DNA of 9,170 bases from Desulfobacterales bacterium. Its GTDB lineage: Bacteria > Desulfobacterota > Desulfobacteria > Desulfobacterales > JAHEIW01. A program made the position numbers and the translations under genes. Below are positions 5,457 to 9,170 of the stretch, piece by piece. The notes under the pieces were generated by a model. The model was not told the DNA's origin. It saw nothing but the letters and a program-made list of their open reading frames with translations, and ran no database searches. The DNA is taken from contig JAQYWI010000204.1 of NCBI GenBank assembly GCA_030145015.1, positions 1 to 9,170 on the forward strand. The letters are read 5' to 3'. Each line of letters starts with the position of its first letter. Positions within the stretch are counted from its first letter, which is position 1.

Positions 5457-6038
5457 ATGAAACATCTTGGGCACATACTGAGCAAGATCATAAATGGATT
5501 AACGTATATTACCGGCTGGACGGCGGCCTTAAGCCTGGTTGCCGCTGCGGTCATTGTAACAGAGGCTGTCATCGTCCGAAAAATATTTGGTGTTTCGACA
5601 ATCTGGCAAATCGAAGCATCGGTGTTTTTGCTTATTTTGACGGTTTTTGCCGGCGCCCCTTTTGTCCAGAAAAACGAACACCATCTCAATGTAGATTTGG
5701 TCATCATCCATCTCTCTCCCAAAACCCGGGAAATAACCCTCATTGTTGTTTCGATCATAACGTGCCTGCTGGCTGCTTTGCTGGCGTGGTACGCCTGGCC
5801 CATGTGGTGGGAATCCGTGGTCGGAAACGAGCATACTGAATCTCTTTGGGGCCCGCCTCTATGGATTCCTTATTTATTTCTACCGCTCGGTATGACGCTG
5901 CTTTTTTTGCAATATATTATCTATATCCACGGCAAAATAACGGCCCTGAGAAAAGGCGAGATTCGTGCAGAAGCCGAACGATTTGAACTAAAAGATATCA
6001 AACTATCTGAATCTGATAGCACCCCGGTTGAACCATAG
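5457..6038 (+). CDS. dctQ: TRAP transporter small permease, DctQ family
   Basis: This 193-residue inner-membrane protein is the small subunit of a tripartite ATP-independent periplasmic transporter. Four hydrophobic segments are visible at about 16-38, 48-70, 92-114 and 132-156. The family signature after the first segment is present (TEAVIVRKIFGVSTIW, then EASVFLL and a QKNEHHLNVD loop, where E, H and the VD pair are usual). The C-terminal tail after about 160 is charged (RKGEIRAEAERFELKD) and cytoplasmic. The start ATG has TAGGAA (5444-5449) seven bases upstream. It lies 25 bases before dctM and is surely co-transcribed with it. DctQ is required with DctM for uptake driven by a Na+ or proton gradient. 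The sequence shows no truncation. Confidence 0.9.
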   Translation: MKHLGHILSKIINGLTYITGWTAALSLVAAAVIVTEAVIVRKIFGVSTIWQIEASVFLLILTVFAGAPFVQKNEHHLNVDLVIIHLSPKTREITLIVVSIITCLLAALLAWYAWPMWWESVVGNEHTESLWGPPLWIPYLFLPLGMTLLFLQYIIYIHGKITALRKGEIRAEAERFELKDIKLSESDSTPVEP

Positions 6039-6063
6039 CGCATTTTGGAAAGGAAGACCCCGG

Positions 6064-7401
6064 ATGAATGAATATGTTATGGCTGTGCTTTTGTTTGGAA
6101 GTGCATTTGCGTTATTAATCTCGGGTATTCCCATTTGGGCAGGATTAGCGGGCATATCAATTATATTTATTCTCATTTTTTCTCCGCATCTGTTGGAGAC
6201 CGTTCCGTATGTGCTGCATGGGAGCATGGATAGCTTTGCGCTCCTGGCCATTCCGCTGTTTATTCTGCTAAGTGCCCCGATTGCCGAATCAAACGCCAGT
6301 AAAGATTTATACGAAACCCTGCACAAATGGCTTTATAAAATCCCGGGAGGCCTTGGGATCGCCAATATGGTCGGCTGCGGGATTTTTGCGGCTTTATGCG
6401 GCTCCAGCCCGGCGACCGCTGCCGCCATCGGGGGTATCGGGATTCCGGAGATGCGCAAGCGCGGTTATTCCCCGGCATTGAGCACCGGGCTCATTGCGCA
6501 TGCGGGCACATTCGGTATTCTTATTCCACCGAGTGTCACCATGATTCTTTACGGCGTCGCCACGGAAACATCCATTGGCAAATGCTTTATCGCCGGTGTG
6601 ATTCCCGGAATTCTTGAAATTTTATTGAGTTGTATCTGGGTCGGCGGTATTTTCTACTTCCGCAAATTTAAGCCCGCCAAGCCCGGGGCCATGTACTATA
6701 TCGAAGACAGAGGTTTGGTCGAAACATTCAGCTGGAAAGAAAGATTTGCCTCTTTGATCAAGGTCCTGCCCTTCGTTTTAATCATCTTCGGCATCATGGG
6801 GTCCCTCTATGGCGGCTGGGCGACCCCGAGTGAGGCCGGGGGCCTGGGAGCCGTGCTTTCGCTTGTCTTTGTCATGACGATCTACAAAATCTATAAGCCC
6901 AAACAGCTCTGGAAGATATTTATCAAAGCGCTAAACGAAAGCAGCATGATATTGATGATCATGGCCGCGGCCTTGCTGTTTGCCTATGTTTCTTCGGACC
7001 TTTATGCAACCCAGGCCCTGGGAGAGCTGATCTTAAAGCTTCCGTTGGGCAAGTGGGGCATTATCGTTCTGATTAATATTTTGCTCTTGATTTTAGGATG
7101 CTTTATCCCGCCGGCGGCCGTGATTTTAATGGTCGCACCCCTTTTGCTGCCCATCATTAAAGGGTTAGGATTTGATCCCATCTGGTTTGCGGTCATCATG
7201 ACGGTAAATCTTGAAATCGGTCTGGTAACGCCTCCGGTGGGGCTTAATCTTTACATTGTCAAAAACATCGCGCCGGATATTCCCATGTCGCATGTATTGC
7301 TGGGGGTTATTCCATTTGTCATCATTGAAGGCCTTGTGATTGTCTGTGTGTGCATCTGGCCCGAACTGGCTTTATGGCTTCCAAACAAGATGATCGGGTA
7401 A
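6064..7401 (+). CDS. dctM: TRAP transporter large permease, DctM family
   Basis: The 445-residue protein is the transport-conducting subunit of the TRAP system, with a run of about eleven to twelve membrane segments or re-entrant helices. The most diagnostic part is about residues 104-165: GCGIFAALCGSSPATAAAIG, IGIPEMRKRGY, then AHAGTFGILIPPSV and YGVATETSIGKCFIAGVIPG, all classic DctM motifs. A matching second half contains GGWATPSEAGGLGA, GCFIPPAAVILMVAPLLLP and EIGLVTPPVGLNLYIVK, reflecting the inverted two-fold repeat in which the conserved loops bind Na+ and substrate. The start at ATG 6064 is supported by AAGGAAG (6050-6056) eight bases upstream; an in-frame TTG at 6028 would overlap dctQ without a ribosome site. 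It is followed after 21 bases by the ligase gene. The protein appears full length. Confidence 0.93.
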   Translation: MNEYVMAVLLFGSAFALLISGIPIWAGLAGISIIFILIFSPHLLETVPYVLHGSMDSFALLAIPLFILLSAPIAESNASKDLYETLHKWLYKIPGGLGIANMVGCGIFAALCGSSPATAAAIGGIGIPEMRKRGYSPALSTGLIAHAGTFGILIPPSVTMILYGVATETSIGKCFIAGVIPGILEILLSCIWVGGIFYFRKFKPAKPGAMYYIEDRGLVETFSWKERFASLIKVLPFVLIIFGIMGSLYGGWATPSEAGGLGAVLSLVFVMTIYKIYKPKQLWKIFIKALNESSMILMIMAAALLFAYVSSDLYATQALGELILKLPLGKWGIIVLINILLLILGCFIPPAAVILMVAPLLLPIIKGLGFDPIWFAVIMTVNLEIGLVTPPVGLNLYIVKNIAPDIPMSHVLLGVIPFVIIEGLVIVCVCIWPELALWLPNKMIG

Positions 7402-7422
7402 ATTCCATAATCGGAGACAGAT

Positions 7423-8946
7423 ATGGGTGGAAAATCTTTGCGGGATTGTTTCGCGGAATCCTTCTTAAACCAGGAAAAAAAGAAGGCGATCACGTTCCTG
7501 CGGGCAGGTGAAATCGAGACTGAGATCTCTTATCTTCAATTGCACCGGGATTCAAACCGGATGGCGCGCGCATTTCAGGATCTGGGTGTCGCCAAGACGG
7601 ACAGAGTCATTCTGTGCATCCAAAAATCCCTGACATTTGTGACCGCCCATCTTGCCTTGCAAAAAATAGGGGCCATTTCCGTGCCCCTGAATCCGGGCTT
7701 CAAAAAGTCGGAAATGGATTACCTGCTGCAGGATGCCGACCCAAAATTAATTTTATGCGAATCCGAAAAAACGGGTCTCATTGCAGAAATCGATTCCGGC
7801 TTAACCACCTTGACTGTTGATACCCAAAGACCCTATCAGGATATCGATTTTTTTCGGTCAGCCCCTGAAGAATACGCCCGGCTTGACCTCGAACCGGATG
7901 ATGCGGGCCTGATTATCTACACCTCCGGCACCACCGGAAAACCAAAAGGTGCCGTTCTTACCCAGAAAAACCTGGTCCATGATGCCAAAAACGTCATGCA
8001 TGTCTGGGAAATCAGTGAGACCGATGTGCTGTGTCATGCGCTTCCCTTTTTTCATGTGCATGGATTGTGCTTTGCGCTGCATACATCTTTGCTGGCCGGA
8101 GCCCATGTAATCATGCTGGATCAATTTTCACCCGCAGGAGTTCTAAAGGTTTTGAACAAAAAGGAGGCGCCGGCCACCTGTACGGTATTTATGGCGGTTC
8201 CTTCGATGTACGCCAAGTTGATGGAATATTTAGGGGATAAAAGCTTGGACTTTGACCACATGCGCCTGTGGACCTCCGGTTCGGCCCCCTTACTGCCCCA
8301 GGATTTTGAACGCATTGCCAACACATTCGGCAAGGAGCCGGTTGAACGTGAAGGCATGACAGAAACGGGCATGAATTTTTCAAATCCGCTCAGGGGCAAA
8401 CGCAAACCGGGTTCGATTGGATACCCTTTGCCGGATCTTGAAGTCAGACTTGTCGATCCCGACACCGGTACGGATGTTGCGCCCGGACAAACCGGTGAAA
8501 TCTGGCTAAAGGGTCCGGCCGTCTCTCCCGGTTACTGGCGCAAACCTGAAGAAACCGCCAAAACCTTCGAACAGGACTGGTTCAGGACCGGTGATCTGGG
8601 AAATATTGATAAAGACGGCTATTATTATCTGACCGATCGTATCAAGCACATCATCATCTCAGGCGGCGAAAATATCTCACCCAAAGAGGTCGAAGTCGTC
8701 ATCAACCAGCTCGAGGGTGTGATTGAATCATCCGTGGTCGGTATTCCGGATGAAAAATGGGGCGAAAAGGTCGTTGCCGCGGTAGTGACGACGAGCGCTT
8801 CGAATATGAAACCCGAAGAGATCCGCGCCCATTGCAAAAACAACCTTCACGACTGGAAATGCCCCAAGGAGGTGGTCTTTGTTAAGGAATTGCCCAGGAA
8901 TACAATGGGAAAGGTATTAAAAGAAGAGGTCAAAAATATCTTTTAA
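7423..8946 (+). CDS. Acyl-CoA synthetase (ANL family), MatB-like malonyl-CoA synthetase candidate
   Basis: The 507-residue enzyme is a class I adenylate-forming ligase: acid + ATP gives acyl-AMP, then acyl-CoA. Motifs in order are the P-loop TSGTTGKPKG (167-176), LPFFHVHGL (207-215), SGSAPLL, EGMTETGMNFSNP (from 310), the RTGDLG hinge-region Asp (391), SGGENISPKEVE (413-424) and the catalytic lysine in PRNTMGKVLK (Lys497). HxHGL, SGSAPLL, MTETxMNxSNP and PRNTMGKV resemble malonyl-CoA synthetases (MatB), which usually have about 500 residues. In the A5 motif the usual YGxTE tyrosine, which stacks on adenine, is Glu310. The start has GGAGA (7413-7417) five bases upstream. Lying 21 bases after dctM, it probably activates the imported acid, and malonate is the leading guess. 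Another short or branched carboxylate is possible. The fold is certain, the substrate is not. Confidence 0.85.
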   Translation: MGGKSLRDCFAESFLNQEKKKAITFLRAGEIETEISYLQLHRDSNRMARAFQDLGVAKTDRVILCIQKSLTFVTAHLALQKIGAISVPLNPGFKKSEMDYLLQDADPKLILCESEKTGLIAEIDSGLTTLTVDTQRPYQDIDFFRSAPEEYARLDLEPDDAGLIIYTSGTTGKPKGAVLTQKNLVHDAKNVMHVWEISETDVLCHALPFFHVHGLCFALHTSLLAGAHVIMLDQFSPAGVLKVLNKKEAPATCTVFMAVPSMYAKLMEYLGDKSLDFDHMRLWTSGSAPLLPQDFERIANTFGKEPVEREGMTETGMNFSNPLRGKRKPGSIGYPLPDLEVRLVDPDTGTDVAPGQTGEIWLKGPAVSPGYWRKPEETAKTFEQDWFRTGDLGNIDKDGYYYLTDRIKHIIISGGENISPKEVEVVINQLEGVIESSVVGIPDEKWGEKVVAAVVTTSASNMKPEEIRAHCKNNLHDWKCPKEVVFVKELPRNTMGKVLKEEVKNIF

Positions 8947-8963
8947 TGGATTTCAAAAATTCC

Positions 8964-8996
8964 GGGTTTTGGGGACATATCGACACTTTTAAACCC
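8964..8996 (+). terminator. Weak stem-loop after the ligase gene
   Basis: GGGTTT (8964-8969) can pair with AAACCC (8991-8996), 18 bases past the ligase stop codon. The stem is only six pairs with a 21-base loop, and the following T-run is short (CTTTAAGG). It is the only candidate operon end in view, but a poor intrinsic terminator. The loop contains TTTTGGGGACA, which resembles the GGGGAC-type ends of RAYT-linked sequences, so the spot may be a repeat remnant rather than a terminator. Confidence 0.25.
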
Positions 8997-9101
8997 CTTT
9001 AAGGAATTGTGACATCATATTGTCAATCGAAGTTTTAACGCTCCTTCCAACCCTGTCAAATCAAGTATGAGTCATCGCAAAAATTCATTTATATTTTCCG
9101 C

Positions 9102-9133
9102 TTGACATCAAAAAAATAGAATGTGACTTATAT
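9102..9133 (+). promoter_or_regulatory. Possible promoter of a gene beyond the right edge
   Basis: A perfect TTGACA (9102-9107) is followed by TTATAT (9128-9133) with a 20-base spacer containing an A-run. The -10 is acceptable but the spacing is longer than optimal. No start codon with a ribosome site follows before the window ends. About 155 bases between the ligase stop and this element hold no gene. A TGACA-N6-TGTCA inverted repeat (9010-9025) lies upstream. Confidence 0.3.
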
Positions 9134-9170
9134 TTCAGTTGCGAGTCCATTCTTAAATATGGTTTAAGAT

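Noticed and set aside
5306..5803. Minus-strand 165-codon open frame overlapping the dctP-dctQ gap and dctQ
   Set aside because: Most of it is antisense to dctQ, whose membrane segments and signature are clear. The peptide is low-complexity and Met/Thr/Lys-rich with no recognisable domain.
6028..6063. Upstream TTG start for dctM overlapping dctQ
   Set aside because: ATG 6064 has a strong AAGGAAG at the right distance, while TTG 6028 has no ribosome site and would add a non-family N-terminus.
8121..8465. Minus-strand 114-codon open frame within the ligase gene
   Set aside because: It is antisense to the conserved SGSAPLL and MTET motifs and shows no independent coding evidence.
9010..9025. 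TGACA-N6-TGTCA dyad, with TGACATC also seen at 4029 and 9103, as a shared operator
   Set aside because: The seven-base match is short, overlaps -35 TTGACA elements and varies in dyad spacing, so chance is the simpler explanation.
1..9170. CRISPR array, tRNA/rRNA gene, toxin-antitoxin or defence system
   Set aside because: No spaced identical repeats, RNA gene signatures, small paired genes or defence domains were seen on either strand.

Overview
The window reads like a chromosomal segment of a Gram-negative, anaerobe-type bacterium. The most likely source is a sulfate-reducing or related Desulfobacterota. This is inferred from the moderate GC content, a HAMP/SpoIIE phosphatase, a three-gene TRAP transporter operon, and a RAYT transposase bounded by AGGGGACGTT-type ends. 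No ribosomal or marker gene fixes the taxonomy.

Layout. (1) Positions 1-38 (-) hold the first 12 codons of a gene running off the left edge, with a Shine-Dalgarno and a weak promoter. (2) About 420 bp of AT-rich non-coding DNA carries short palindromes and a run of five imperfect 8-bp repeats. It leads into a membrane-anchored SpoIIE/RsbU-type Ser/Thr phosphatase (458-2089, +). (3) A self-contained RAYT/IS200-like element (2123-3226) encodes a Y1 transposase on the minus strand and is bounded by a perfect 31-bp inverted repeat. (4) A FadR-type GntR regulator (3347-3997, +) lies behind a 16-bp perfect palindrome. (5) A TRAP transporter, dctP-dctQ-dctM (4239-7401, +), is followed after 21 bp by an acyl-CoA synthetase with MatB-like sequence (7423-8946, +). 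(6) A non-coding tail (8947-9170) contains a TTGACA element, probably for a gene beyond the right edge.

How the genes fit together. Regulator, periplasmic binding protein, two permeases and a CoA ligase form a textbook uptake-and-activate cassette: a carboxylate is captured, imported with Na+ or H+, and activated to its CoA thioester. The arrangement recalls malonate loci (matR, matPQM, matB), and the ligase motifs resemble malonyl-CoA synthetase. The substrate remains an inference, and no malonyl-CoA decarboxylase is present here. A motif matching 12 of 14 bases of the gntR palindrome arm lies upstream of dctP, suggesting that the regulator controls both itself and the transporter operon.

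No clearly new multi-gene system is visible. The most interesting signals are non-coding: the gntR/dctP operator pair, a very long hairpin plus competing stem-loops between dctP and dctQ, the perfect 31-bp RAYT ends with a third core copy at the gntR ribosome binding site, and a Tyr-to-Glu change in the ligase's adenine-binding motif.
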